In this document: one piece after another, positions 49,660-57,267 of the stretch
Numbering within the stretch: position 1 is the first letter of the stretch
How the letters are laid out: each line of letters starts with the position of its first letter
Assembly (NCBI RefSeq): GCF_900129505.1
Contig: NZ_LT670818.1
Span: 6,481,001-6,545,000, forward strand
DNA length: 64,000 nt
From: Bradyrhizobium erythrophlei
Lineage (GTDB): Bacteria > Pseudomonadota > Alphaproteobacteria > Rhizobiales > Xanthobacteraceae
Direction of reading: 5' to 3'
Program-made: the position numbers and the translations under genes
Notes under the pieces: model-generated
What the model saw: only the letters and a program-made list of their open reading frames with translations
Told to the model about the DNA's origin: nothing
The model's database searches: none

Positions 49660-50382
49660 CTAAGCTGCTCGGTCAGCACGGTTTGCTGCGACGCTGACGA
49701 ACATAAAGAGCCGCGGCTTCACTGCGTTTCCATTCAGTCTTTCGACGAACCCTTCGACAACGCCCTGTTTGATCCATCGAAGAAACGCAACAGCTTGCAG
49801 ACGATTTACATAACCAACTAGTTTCGAGTCTGCTTCAACACGAACTGCGTCCGGATCCCATTTGTTCGATGGCTCAGCGACGAATTGAAGGCGCTGACCG
49901 ACGGACAAAGGCTCTTTGAGGACACCGGCATAATGTCGATATCCAGCGACCTCTAGCAAGAACTCGCAAGGGCCACACAGGTCTGTCAAAGGGTTAACAA
50001 TCGAAAAGCCGTCGCTCGGTAACTTTGCCTCGGTATAGGCCAGCAACGCGAAGTCCGACATGACCAAACCAGACTTCAGGCGAAATTGCGCTCGATACGC
50101 GTCGAAGTCTACGCGGGACCGAGGTGGCAACCGCCGCATGAATGCAGCGAGTACGCCTTTGCGATGTTCAGCTTGGCCAATATCGAAGGCCGGGTAGCCT
50201 GAAAATCCGAGCGCTCGCGCACGATCGACTTCGGCGCCAGCTAAATAGCGTAGCGTGCATTCGCCAGCTGAAAGTAGCAGCTCGCCGACCGCGAAGCGGG
50301 TCCTCTCTCCGTCAGGGTCGGAACCCTGCCACGCCAAGAGCAAACGCTGCGGTTCGCAAATTGTTTGTATCCAATGTTCCAC
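49660..50382 (-). CDS. HIRAN-domain protein, partner of HipA-like kinase
   Basis: A 240-residue protein. The C-terminal part (about 150-200) has the HIRAN pattern: YAGVLKEPLSVGQRLQFVAEP, NKWDPDAVRVEA, LVGYVNR. HIRAN domains bind 3' DNA ends or sit beside helicases and nucleases. The N-terminal 140 residues are unassigned (VGELLLSAGECTLRYLAG). It starts 3 bases after the kinase stop, so the two are one operon. Defence or DNA-damage response is a reasonable guess. Confidence 0.75.
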   Translation of the reverse strand: MEHWIQTICEPQRLLLAWQGSDPDGERTRFAVGELLLSAGECTLRYLAGAEVDRARALGFSGYPAFDIGQAEHRKGVLAAFMRRLPPRSRVDFDAYRAQFRLKSGLVMSDFALLAYTEAKLPSDGFSIVNPLTDLCGPCEFLLEVAGYRHYAGVLKEPLSVGQRLQFVAEPSNKWDPDAVRVEADSKLVGYVNRLQAVAFLRWIKQGVVEGFVERLNGNAVKPRLFMFVSVAANRADRAA

Positions 50383-50385
50383 TGC

Positions 50386-51330
50386 CTAAACCTTGATGAT
50401 CGCAGTTAAAGCTGTGCGCCGGGCTTCGATAAGCTTTATCAGATAGTCGGCGCGTTCTTGGGAACAAACACCTTCGGGTAACCGAAAAGCGCAACATTCG
50501 TTCAAAACATTCTTAACGCCGTCGATCGAGAGCGTAGTCATTCCCGCAACGGCCGCCTTCGCGGAAGCGCTCGTCTCAGCCACGATTTGGCACAGATCAA
50601 AATGGCCTCGAATTGCTTGCTGCCCGGAAAAACGAAGATGATGGGTCCCACGAGCGACATGCTTGCTTATACTAGCGGATGTCGATTCGCGCGCTAGATC
50701 ACTTTCTCTAACCTGATAGGCTAGGCTCGTTCCATGATCGAAGGCTGGCGCCATCGTGAAATTTAGGTCGTTCGTACCGGGAACTAGATGCGCGAGCACA
50801 CCCCAATTCTCCGAATGACGATCAGTGTTGCCGATCAATGCATCAAACGCCAGCAATCTGGCCCAGAAGGATACTGGATCCTGAATTTGAAAAGCGTCAC
50901 AGATCAGCTGAACATTCTGCCAAGTGTGCGTGCCGTCTGTGTCAGAATCGAAGTCCTCAAAAGCCCGTCGCATCAGATCGGCGCCCGCAAGAAAACGCGC
51001 AGGAACCCCAGATTGAGGATGGCCATAAAAAAATTCGACCACAACGCCCACCTCGTTGGACTTACTATCCCACGCAATAAAGCACGGTGCACAGGCCGGT
51101 CCACCAGTGATTTGCGAGATCTGGAACGAGATCACCTCGGACCAATGCTGAAATATGCGCCAACCCGTCGAGACCTTGAACATGTACCGGTGCCCCCCGA
51201 TCAGGAATGGATAGGGGCTTGGCGCCGGGCAGAATAGCGCTCGTTTTGGCTTTGAGCCGACCGGGAAGATCGCGAAATCCTCATCCCGGGTCCAATCCGC
51301 GACATCGATAAGCTCAGCCGACGTTTGCAT
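50386..51330 (-). CDS. HipA-like protein kinase
   Basis: A 314-residue protein with the HipA/PI3K-like kinase core: MFKV (candidate ATP lysine Lys52), catalytic loop ALIGNTDRHSENWGVL (Asp170, Asn175) and metal site PAFDHGTSL (Asp198). It lacks the N-terminal HipA_N subdomain and is shorter than E. coli HipA (about 440). No HipB-like HTH protein is adjacent; its partner is the HIRAN protein. HipA toxins phosphorylate translation factors such as glutamyl-tRNA synthetase; the target here is unknown. Confidence 0.8.
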   Translation of the reverse strand: MQTSAELIDVADWTRDEDFAIFPVGSKPKRALFCPAPSPYPFLIGGHRYMFKVSTGWRIFQHWSEVISFQISQITGGPACAPCFIAWDSKSNEVGVVVEFFYGHPQSGVPARFLAGADLMRRAFEDFDSDTDGTHTWQNVQLICDAFQIQDPVSFWARLLAFDALIGNTDRHSENWGVLAHLVPGTNDLNFTMAPAFDHGTSLAYQVRESDLARESTSASISKHVARGTHHLRFSGQQAIRGHFDLCQIVAETSASAKAAVAGMTTLSIDGVKNVLNECCAFRLPEGVCSQERADYLIKLIEARRTALTAIIKV

Positions 51331-51457
51331 CGTTTCTACTAACCGTTGCGACTGCAGGGAGGTGACTTGCCATTATGGGTTGCTTTGCGGAGTCGGGCGC
51401 TTTCCCGATTCAACCGATTCGGGGAGGAAATCATCAACAGATTTCGAAATGCGTGGG

Positions 51458-51476
51458 CAACGAAATCGACAACGAA
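51458..51476 (+). promoter_or_regulatory. putative integrase arm-type site, right end
   Basis: CAAC GAAATCGACAACGAA (51,458-51,476) matches the site at 9,823-9,841 in the same orientation with one change, and lies 67 bases before the right attachment site. It is part of a repeated-looking stretch of CAACGAAA units. Confidence 0.55.
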
Positions 51477-51543
51477 ACCCAAATCCAGGAAGAAGTTAAA
51501 ATTGGCTTCTCGCCGGTTTTTCGTTGATTTGTCAGGAGCTTAG

Positions 51544-51591
51544 ATTGGCGCTCCCTAGCGGAATCGAACCGCTCTCTCCACCGTGAAAGGG
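51544..51591 (-). repeat. right attachment site: 48-bp direct repeat inside tRNA-Glu
   Basis: Identical to 9,665-9,712. Here it forms the 3' half of a complete tRNA, so the tRNA was restored when the element inserted. It defines the right edge of the element. Confidence 0.93.
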
Positions 51592-51620
51592 TGGCGTCCT
51601 AACCGATAGACGAAGGGAGC
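51546..51620 (-). tRNA. tRNA-Glu (anticodon TTC), intact, element target
   Basis: 75 nucleotides with encoded CCA. Acceptor GCTCCCT pairs with AGGGAGC, anticodon loop CTTTCAC (anticodon TTC), T-loop TTCGATT. The 3' half is the 48-bp attachment core. Expression of the tRNA is kept since its promoter side (from 51,621) is host DNA. Confidence 0.95.
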
Positions 51621-51929
51621 GAAGACGCTGTCCCGCCACGACCCACCGGTCGCGGCATTGCCGTTTCGCTTTGGTCATAAACTGCCGGCAGATCAACGCC
51701 TTGAGGTAATCGTGGCGCCGTGCCGTACCCGGACCCCAGTGAAGCGGTCCGAAAGCCGGCGGGCGAACGTATAGTGGCGTTTGCGCGGCCGGGCAAGCCA
51801 CCGGGAAAGGCGTTTTTCGGGCCCGTTTTGCGCCCGTTTGCCCGGCGCAAACATCGTTGATTCCCAGGACTTATCAACGGTTTCTAAAGGCCTGTTGGGA
51901 TACCGCCGGGGGCTCAAGGAGCACCTCGA
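51621..51929. other. intergenic region between tRNA-Glu and PilZ gene
   Basis: About 310 bases of host DNA holding the tRNA promoter (minus strand) and the PilZ promoter (plus strand). Inverted GCCCG...CGGGC arms around 51,828-51,848 may form a hairpin. No coding frame is convincing. Confidence 0.45.
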
Positions 51930-52187
51930 ATGGTCGCCGCCCAAAAGAAGCGTGAAACGCGCAAATCGCTGCAGCAGCCCGGATGGATCACGCTGGAAGG
52001 CGGCTTTGCGGCGCGCCCCTGCGTGGTGCGGGATATGTCCACAACGGGCGCCAAGATCACGATCGACGATCCCAATTCGCTACCCGGCAAATTGCGGCTG
52101 GCATTATCGCGCGACGCCCGGACGGGGCGGAGTTGCGAAGTCGTCTGGCGCCGCGGCAAGGCGGTTGGCGTCAGGTTCGTCCGGTAG
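51930..52187 (+). CDS. PilZ-domain protein
   Basis: An 85-residue protein: RKSLQQPGWITLEGG, then CVVRDMSTTGAKITIDDPNSLPGKLRLAL and VVWRRGKAVGVRFVR. The strand order and the DxSxxGA motif are those of short PilZ domains. The usual RxxxR c-di-GMP motif is only partly present (RKSLQQ), so binding is uncertain. Common as a stand-alone protein in Bradyrhizobium. Confidence 0.75.
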   Translation: MVAAQKKRETRKSLQQPGWITLEGGFAARPCVVRDMSTTGAKITIDDPNSLPGKLRLALSRDARTGRSCEVVWRRGKAVGVRFVR

Positions 52188-52218
52188 CGCGAGCCGGTGG
52201 CACGCGTTAAAAGGCGGG

Positions 52219-52461
52219 ATGAGAACCGTCCTCCTAGCCATGCTGCTGCTCGCTCTGCCGGCCTCCGCGGCGCCGGCCCAGCAGTCCAGCCCCCATAAAC
52301 CCGACAAACCCGCGCCGCCAGACAAGTTGCTGCCGCTGAAACGAACGGCCAGCGGCAATTCCTGCGCCGCCTTCGGTCCCGGCTTCGTCAAGGTCGAGGG
52401 CTCGGGCACCTGCGTCAAGATCGGCGGCGCGACCAGCATCGGCGTCGCCGGCGGGCGTTGA
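52219..52461 (+). CDS. small secreted protein with porin-like N-terminal motif
   Basis: An 80-residue protein with a signal peptide (LLAMLLLALPASAAPAQ) and a Lys/Pro linker. The C-terminal CAAFGPGFVKVEGSGTCVKIGG resembles the conserved start of rhizobial porins (CAxYGxGFxxxxGTxTCxxIGG). It stops where a barrel would begin, so it is either a short relative or a cut-down porin. Confidence 0.6.
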   Translation: MRTVLLAMLLLALPASAAPAQQSSPHKPDKPAPPDKLLPLKRTASGNSCAAFGPGFVKVEGSGTCVKIGGATSIGVAGGR

Positions 52462-52463
52462 CC

Positions 52464-53111
52464 TCACGACATTGGCGGCGCGACGAATTGCGCAAATCCC
52501 GGCCGGTCCGCAAATTGCGCGAACCAGCGTTCGAGATGCGGCAGTTTCGGCTTTTCGATGCCTTCGACCCCGAACCAGCGCCGCGCATAGGCGCCGAGCG
52601 CGATATCGGCGATCGTGAAATCATCGCCCTCGATGAAGCGCCGCGACGAAAGCTGCGCTTCGGCGACTTGCCAGACCTCGGCTTCGGCCTCGGCGTCTTT
52701 CTGTATCCTCGCCATGTCGCGCTGCTCGACGGGCGTTCGCACCAAGGCCCAGAACACGGGTCGATCGACCGGCTGCATGGTCGAGAGCGTCCAGTCCAGC
52801 CAGCGGTCGACGCCGGCGCGCCGCTTCGGCGCCTCGGGATAGACCGGCGAACCCTTGCCATAGGCGAGCACGAGATAGCGCATGATCGAATTGGATTCCC
52901 ACAGCACGAAATCGCCGTCCACCAGCGTCGGCACCCGCGCATTGGGGTTCATTGCGAGATAATCGGCATCGTGGTTTCTGCCGAATGCCATGCCCGCGTC
53001 GATGCGCCGAAAGGCGAGATCGAGTTCGCGCAGGCACCAAAGCACTTTCTGGACATTGACCGAATTGGCCCGGCCCCAAACGGTCAGCCGTCCCTGATTG
53101 TCGTTGGCCAC
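52464..53111 (-). CDS. glutathione S-transferase family protein
   Basis: A 215-residue GST. The thioredoxin-like N-domain reads LTVWGRANSVNVQKVLWCLREL, with NPNARVPTLVDGDFVLWESNSIMRYL (cis-Pro and Glu-Ser glutathione site). The helical C-domain has FTIADIALGAYARRW. Start: GTG at 53,111 with GGGAG 9 bases upstream; the long ORF further upstream is a shadow. Conjugates or reduces electrophiles; the substrate cannot be told. Confidence 0.88.
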   Translation of the reverse strand: MANDNQGRLTVWGRANSVNVQKVLWCLRELDLAFRRIDAGMAFGRNHDADYLAMNPNARVPTLVDGDFVLWESNSIMRYLVLAYGKGSPVYPEAPKRRAGVDRWLDWTLSTMQPVDRPVFWALVRTPVEQRDMARIQKDAEAEAEVWQVAEAQLSSRRFIEGDDFTIADIALGAYARRWFGVEGIEKPKLPHLERWFAQFADRPGFAQFVAPPMS

Positions 53112-53296
53112 GCTGTTTCGCTCCCGATGATCCGCTCTGAGCGGGTCATATATCGGAAAACGCGTGAAAAAGCCCGCGCTGCGTTCCGATTTCAACAACG
53201 GCGCCCGCAAAAAAGCCCCGCCAAATGGCGGAGCCTGATTTTGCGCCGAGTGCGCAATCGCCGATATCAGCGGCCGAAGAGACCGGTGCCGAGAGA

Positions 53297-53467
53297 TCAG
53301 CCGAAGGCCGGCTCGCGTGGCTGTTCGCGCGCTTCCATCAACTCGGCATAGCGGCTGTATTCTCCGGCCATCTCCAGGAGCTTCTCGCGCACTTCCGAAT
53401 CCGTGACCTGGCGGGCCAGACGTTTGGCTTGCTCGGCCTGAAATTTGTAGTGCTGGCTTTGGCTCAT
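53297..53467 (-). CDS. 56-residue helical hypothetical protein
   Basis: Helical: HYKFQAEQAKRLARQVTDSEVREKLLEMAGEYSRYAELMEAREQ. A member of a very common rhizobial small-protein family with the pattern ..A..AR.....D...R..L..MA..Y..LA. Start ATG at 53,467. Confidence 0.65.
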   Translation of the reverse strand: MSQSQHYKFQAEQAKRLARQVTDSEVREKLLEMAGEYSRYAELMEAREQPREPAFG

Positions 53468-53508
53468 GGGGTGCCTCAGATTCTACGTCGAGTCTGAAGG
53501 CAAAAGGT

Positions 53509-53664
53509 TCACCGATCGTGAACGATAATCGTGCACGCCTCAGGCGCGCCGTCACGTTCGACGGTCTTGCGCATTTCGGCATTGAGGTCGAAGGCCCGGC
53601 GGCTGCGCGTGTTGGTCCACTCGTCCCCGGATGCGCCTGATGGAAACGGCGCATCCGCTGGCTG
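53509..53664 (-). pseudogene. start-less frame ending in a protein-like C-terminus
   Basis: Minus-strand frame reading GDEWTNTRSRRAFDLNAEMRK, then TVERDGAPEACTIIVHDR and a stop at 53,509. It looks like the end of a small protein but has no ATG, GTG or TTG after the upstream stop near 53,664. Possibly a remnant or a gene with an unusual start. Confidence 0.3.
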
Positions 53665-53730
53665 TTACCAGCCGGCAGGCGGGATGCCGGCGCTGCACGA
53701 AGAATTCGTATGTGCCGGGTTCGCGCGGCC

Positions 53731-54180
53731 TTACCAGTGGCCGGTATTCGGCATCGAGGTCCACGGCTCCGCCGGCGGCTTGGCGTCGCCCTTCTGCAAG
53801 AGCTCGATCGAATGCAGGTCCGGCGAGCGTACAAAGGCCATCTGGCCGTCGCGCGGCGGGCGGTTGATGGTGATGCCCATCTTCATCAGCCGGTCGCAGG
53901 TGGCGTAGATGTCGTCAACCTCATAGGCGAGGTGGCCGAAATAGCGGTCCTCGCCGTATTTCTCCTCGTCCCAATTATAGGTGAGCTCGACCAGCGGCGC
54001 ACCGCGGCCCTTGGACGCCTTCAGGATGCCTTCGTCCTCGGGCGCGCACAGGAACACCAGCGTGAACTTGGCCTTGTCATTGTCGACGCGGCGGACTTCC
54101 TTCAGTCCCAGCGCGTCCTGATAAAACTTCAGCGCGGCATCGAGATTGCGCACGCGCAGCATGGTGTGGAGGTAACGCAT
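53731..54180 (-). CDS. gloA: lactoylglutathione lyase (glyoxalase I)
   Basis: A 149-residue metalloenzyme turning the methylglyoxal-glutathione hemithioacetal into S-lactoylglutathione. Metal ligands visible: His5 (RYLHTMLRV), Glu in PLVELTYN, His in [10 protein letters not shown] and Glu in LHSIELLQ. Two betaalphabetabetabeta repeats as in E. coli GloA. Start ATG at 54,180 with AAGGGAG upstream; the ORF extends further without a site. Stands alone; detoxification role. Confidence 0.93.
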   Translation of the reverse strand: MRYLHTMLRVRNLDAALKFYQDALGLKEVRRVDNDKAKFTLVFLCAPEDEGILKASKGRGAPLVELTYNWDEEKYGEDRYFGHLAYEVDDIYATCDRLMKMGITINRPPRDGQMAFVRSPDLHSIELLQKGDAKPPAEPWTSMPNTGHW

Positions 54181-54335
54181 GTTTCCTGGCTCCCTTGAGG
54201 TATTGCAGAGATGGCGGTTGTTTTCCGCAGGTTCAATAGCAGCAAATTGGCGGTGGGGGCAGGGGCAAGCCGCAGGAACGCGAATCGGGCCAGGACCGAC
54301 AGACATATCTGGAAATCGTCATTGCCAGGTGCCGC

Positions 54336-54644
54336 ATGAACATTCGCAAGACCATCGCCATCGTCCTTCTCGCAAGCAGCCTTGCCGGCTGTGGCGTGGT
54401 GGACCTGATTTCGAAGGGGCTGTCGTACTCGAATGCGGTCGCGGCCGATCTCGAGCGCGACATCGGGTTGAAGCCGGAGGTCGGCTTCAACTGGCACAAT
54501 GGCAATCTGCAATCGGTGACTTTTCCGAAGGTCTATGTCGGCAAGCCGCTCGATGAACTGGCCAACTCCGTGCGCGAGGTCGTCGTCAAGGAGTTCAAGC
54601 AGACGCCCGATACGATCGTGCTGGCGTTCGCGTTGGCGAAATAG
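54336..54644 (+). CDS. small lipoprotein
   Basis: A 102-residue protein with a lipobox signal (IVLLASSLAGC, mature Cys19). The mature part is alpha/beta: DLISKGLSYSNAVAADLERDIGL, GFNWHNGNLQSVTFPKVYVGK and REVVVKEFKQTPDTIVLAF. Probably envelope-anchored, function unknown. Confidence 0.7.
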   Translation: MNIRKTIAIVLLASSLAGCGVVDLISKGLSYSNAVAADLERDIGLKPEVGFNWHNGNLQSVTFPKVYVGKPLDELANSVREVVVKEFKQTPDTIVLAFALAK

Positions 54645-54662
54645 CGCGGCGGCGAACTAGGT

Positions 54663-54839
54663 CTAGGTCTCCCCATTCCGCAGATTTCGCGTCGCCACGG
54701 AAGGCCTGGGCTCAAGCTGCGCGATCCTGGCGTCGTATTCGGCCGCGAGTTCCAATAGCCTTTTCTGGGTGAAGGGGTCGGCATGCCCGGCGAGACGACG
54801 GCAGCGTTCTGCTTGTTCTTTTAGGGTCGTGATATCCAT
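54663..54839 (-). CDS. 58-residue helical hypothetical protein
   Basis: Two helices (LKEQAERCRRLAGHADPFTQ and RLLELAAEYDARIAQLE). Same common rhizobial family pattern as 53,297. Start ATG at 54,839. Confidence 0.6.
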   Translation of the reverse strand: MDITTLKEQAERCRRLAGHADPFTQKRLLELAAEYDARIAQLEPRPSVATRNLRNGET

Positions 54840-55003
54840 CTTGTTTCATCGGCTCGCATTCAAGAAGAGATAATTCCTTAGTGTCTCAAAGATTTTGGTC
54901 CGTTTTTTGACATGGAAAATTGGGTTCCATTCGGCTGTCGCATGGCTGCCTGCCTGCACATTTCAAGTTCCGGCGCGTTGTCCTCCGCGGAAGGGAGAGC
55001 ACC

Positions 55004-55186
55004 ATGCCGACCTATCGGGCCTTTCTGATCAATGGAGACAACCGCGTTTCCTCGTACCGCGCGGTCGACGCTGAGACCGACGCGGAGGCCTTGAAGGCTG
55101 CGCGCCAGTTCGTCGATGGCTGCGATGTGGAAGTCTGGTATCTCGATCGCAAGATCGGGCGGATCGAGGGCGGGAAGAGATCGTGA
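55004..55186 (+). CDS. 60-residue conserved hypothetical protein
   Basis: GGGAGAG precedes the ATG. Alpha/beta: TYRAFLINGDNRVSSYRAVD, ETDAEALKAARQFVDGCDVEVWYLDRKIGRI. A compact domain seen as a stand-alone protein in many Bradyrhizobium. Function unknown. Confidence 0.75.
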   Translation: MPTYRAFLINGDNRVSSYRAVDAETDAEALKAARQFVDGCDVEVWYLDRKIGRIEGGKRS

Positions 55187-55386
55187 TGCAATTCACAGCA
55201 GCAGCCGTCTGCGGCGGAGTTTGAGCGGCCTTGCGTGTTCCGGCGCTGGAACGCACACGCGGCGGCGCGGTCAACGCGACCACATCACAAGTTTGAAATG
55301 ACACCGAGATACCGGAACGATGGGTCAATGGTGAGGTTCTGCTCAACGAGGTTCTGCTCAATATGCTCTATAATGGAGAAGTAGCC

Positions 55387-55986
55387 ATGTCGAAGCTTGG
55401 TATTTTGGGGGCGACAGCCCTGTCTCTCACGCTGGCAGTTGCAGCGCCCGCTTTCGCCGCAGGACGAGGCGGTGGCGGAGGAGGCGGCATGCACGGCGGC
55501 GGTGGGGGGATGCACGGCGGCGGCATGGGAGGCGGAATGCATGCTGGCGGCGGCGCTCCTGCGTTCCGCGGCGCCCAGGCGAGCATGGGTCCGGGCGCCG
55601 GCGCGGTGGATCGCGGTGCTTTCAATGGTGGTAATTTCGCCGGTCGTGGCGGCGCGCAGGTCGCGCAGGGCGAATATCGCGGCGGTTTCCGCGGGGATCG
55701 CGACCATGATCGCTTCGGCCGCGGCTTCGGCTTTGCCGCCGGCTTAGCGGCCGGCAGCGCGCTGGGTTACGGCTACGGCGGCTACTACGGCGATCCCTAC
55801 CATGACGATGACTACGCTTACAACGATAACTACGACAACGGCTATCCCGGCTATGTCGGAGACTCCGGCTACGTGGTGTCGGGCGGCGCAGATCCCTCTT
55901 ATTGCGCGCAGCGTTACAAGTCGTATGACCCGGCGACCGGCACCTATCTCGGCTACGATGGTCTCCGCCATCCCTGTGGACAGTAA
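55387..55986 (+). CDS. glycine-rich secreted BA14K-like protein
   Basis: A 199-residue protein. Signal peptide MSKLGILGATALSLTLAVAAPAFA, then Gly/His-rich repeats (GGGMHGGG), a membrane-like Gly/Ala segment and a Tyr/Asp-rich region. The BA14K-type end YCAQRYKSYDPATGTYLGYDG... has its paired cysteines. BA14K proteins are immunoreactive, lectin-like and envelope-associated. Start ATG at 55,387; the upstream in-frame ATG is weaker. Confidence 0.8.
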   Translation: MSKLGILGATALSLTLAVAAPAFAAGRGGGGGGGMHGGGGGMHGGGMGGGMHAGGGAPAFRGAQASMGPGAGAVDRGAFNGGNFAGRGGAQVAQGEYRGGFRGDRDHDRFGRGFGFAAGLAAGSALGYGYGGYYGDPYHDDDYAYNDNYDNGYPGYVGDSGYVVSGGADPSYCAQRYKSYDPATGTYLGYDGLRHPCGQ

Positions 55987-56185
55987 CCGTAGCGACCCGA
56001 CAACCAAAGAGCGCCTCCGACGAGCCGCTCTTTTTTTTGCGTCATGTTTTCCCCGCGGAATGGCCAAGTCTTCGCGTTTTGCGTGGAGAGCAAAACCCCT
56101 GACCGCGCGCAAGAAGTCAGGTTCCATCCGCAACCAATAAAGGTGCTCTGCGTTATTGCGGGGACACACGATGGAGGAGACCCTC

Positions 56186-56476
56186 ATGCAGAAAACCCTG
56201 GCTGTCCTCGCCACCGTTGGCGCGCTTGCCGCGACCACTGTGGCCGCGCCTGCACCGGCGGAAGCCCGCGGCATCGGCCCGGGCCTCGCGTTCGGCCTCG
56301 CCGTGGGGGCGCTTGCCGCAGGCGCATACGGCGCGTACGGACCTTACTATGGTTACGGATACGGTCCCGGCTACGGCTATTACGGTCCCCGTTACTACGG
56401 ACCGGCTTATTACGGCGGGCCTTACGCCTATTACGGCGGGCCGTATTATCGGCACCGCTACTACCGTTCCTGGTAA
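56186..56476 (+). CDS. small secreted Gly/Tyr-rich protein
   Basis: A 96-residue protein with GGAGGAG upstream of the ATG. Signal peptide (LAVLATVGALAATTVAAPAPAEA) then a Gly/Ala membrane-like segment and a Tyr/Gly/Pro-rich tail (YYGPRYYGPAYYGG). Likely surface- or periplasm-located structural protein. Closed by a strong terminator 16 bases downstream. Confidence 0.7.
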   Translation: MQKTLAVLATVGALAATTVAAPAPAEARGIGPGLAFGLAVGALAAGAYGAYGPYYGYGYGPGYGYYGPRYYGPAYYGGPYAYYGGPYYRHRYYRSW

Positions 56477-56491
56477 CTAGATCAACAAAAA

Positions 56492-56517
56492 AGCCCGGAG
56501 AGTGCTCCGGGCTTTTT
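56492..56517. terminator. bidirectional intrinsic terminator
   Basis: Stem AGCCCGGAG/CTCCGGGCT with AGTG loop, A-run before and T-run after, so it can end transcripts from both sides (the 56,186 gene and the minus-strand gene at 56,533). Confidence 0.85.
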
Positions 56518-56532
56518 CTCGATCGGTGCGCG

Positions 56533-56715
56533 TCACGACCAGAATGGCGGGCGCTCGAATGGGCGGCGGGCATGTTCGGAGTGCCGCGCATTTTCCAGCG
56601 TCGTAACGCAATACTCTTCGCGTTCGCGCCTAAACCTTTCCTGTGTCGCCTTGAAGCGCGCGACGTGGGCGGCGATTTCCTGCCGTTCGGAAGCGGCGTT
56701 GTCTTGGTCGGTCAT
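56533..56715 (-). CDS. 60-residue charged hypothetical protein
   Basis: Helical and charged: NAASERQEIAAHVARFKATQERFRREREEYC. Start ATG at 56,715. No domain recognised. Ends 16 bases before the shared terminator. Confidence 0.55.
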   Translation of the reverse strand: MTDQDNAASERQEIAAHVARFKATQERFRREREEYCVTTLENARHSEHARRPFERPPFWS

Positions 56716-56907
56716 GCCCATCTCTTGATTCTCGGCCCGTGCAGATTGGGCGGCGTGATTGGGGCGTGAATGCGGACATAGCGTTGCAGGATTGTGGAGG
56801 TTGCGCGCTCACGTTTTTCAACGTTCGACGTTCGCGGTGGATAAGCGCGCCGCTCTGCTTGTGGCTTTCGCGCCTTCCCGGTGGCCAAAAGCAAATGGGA
56901 GGCTGGC

Positions 56908-57150
56908 ATGGCAAAGAACGATCTGGATTCGCTGAGCATCGAGGAACTCGCCGCGTTGCGCGAGAATGCAACTGACAAGCTGCTGGAGAAAGTCTCCGCG
57001 CGTCGTGCCGAACTCGAGGCTGAGCTGGAAAAACTGGCACCGTACGACCGGCTCGCGAAGAAATCCCAGGCGGCTCCGGTCGCCAAGGCCAAAAAGAGCG
57101 GCGAGAAGAACAGCGACCAGGCCAGGGAGCCGGTCGCCAAGGCGGCTTGA
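56908..57150 (+). CDS. H-NS/HvrA-type N-terminal domain protein, lacks DNA-binding domain
   Basis: An 80-residue protein: DLDSLSIEELAALRENATDKLLEKVSARRAELEAELEKL is the coiled oligomerisation domain of alphaproteobacterial H-NS-like proteins (HvrA/MucR-neighbour type). The usual C-terminal DNA-binding motif (Y..P..TW.GRGR.P.W) is absent; it ends in a Lys/Ala-rich tail instead. It could poison full-length H-NS oligomers. GGGAGG precedes the ATG. Confidence 0.65.
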   Translation: MAKNDLDSLSIEELAALRENATDKLLEKVSARRAELEAELEKLAPYDRLAKKSQAAPVAKAKKSGEKNSDQAREPVAKAA

Positions 57151-57267
57151 GGGAGTGCATAAGATGGCGGCGCGAGAACGGCGCCGGCCACCCTACGCGG
57201 CATTGATGCCGCCATCCGACCGGCCATGCTATAACCGGCATGGCCAGATCCATCGGATGAAACGCAC

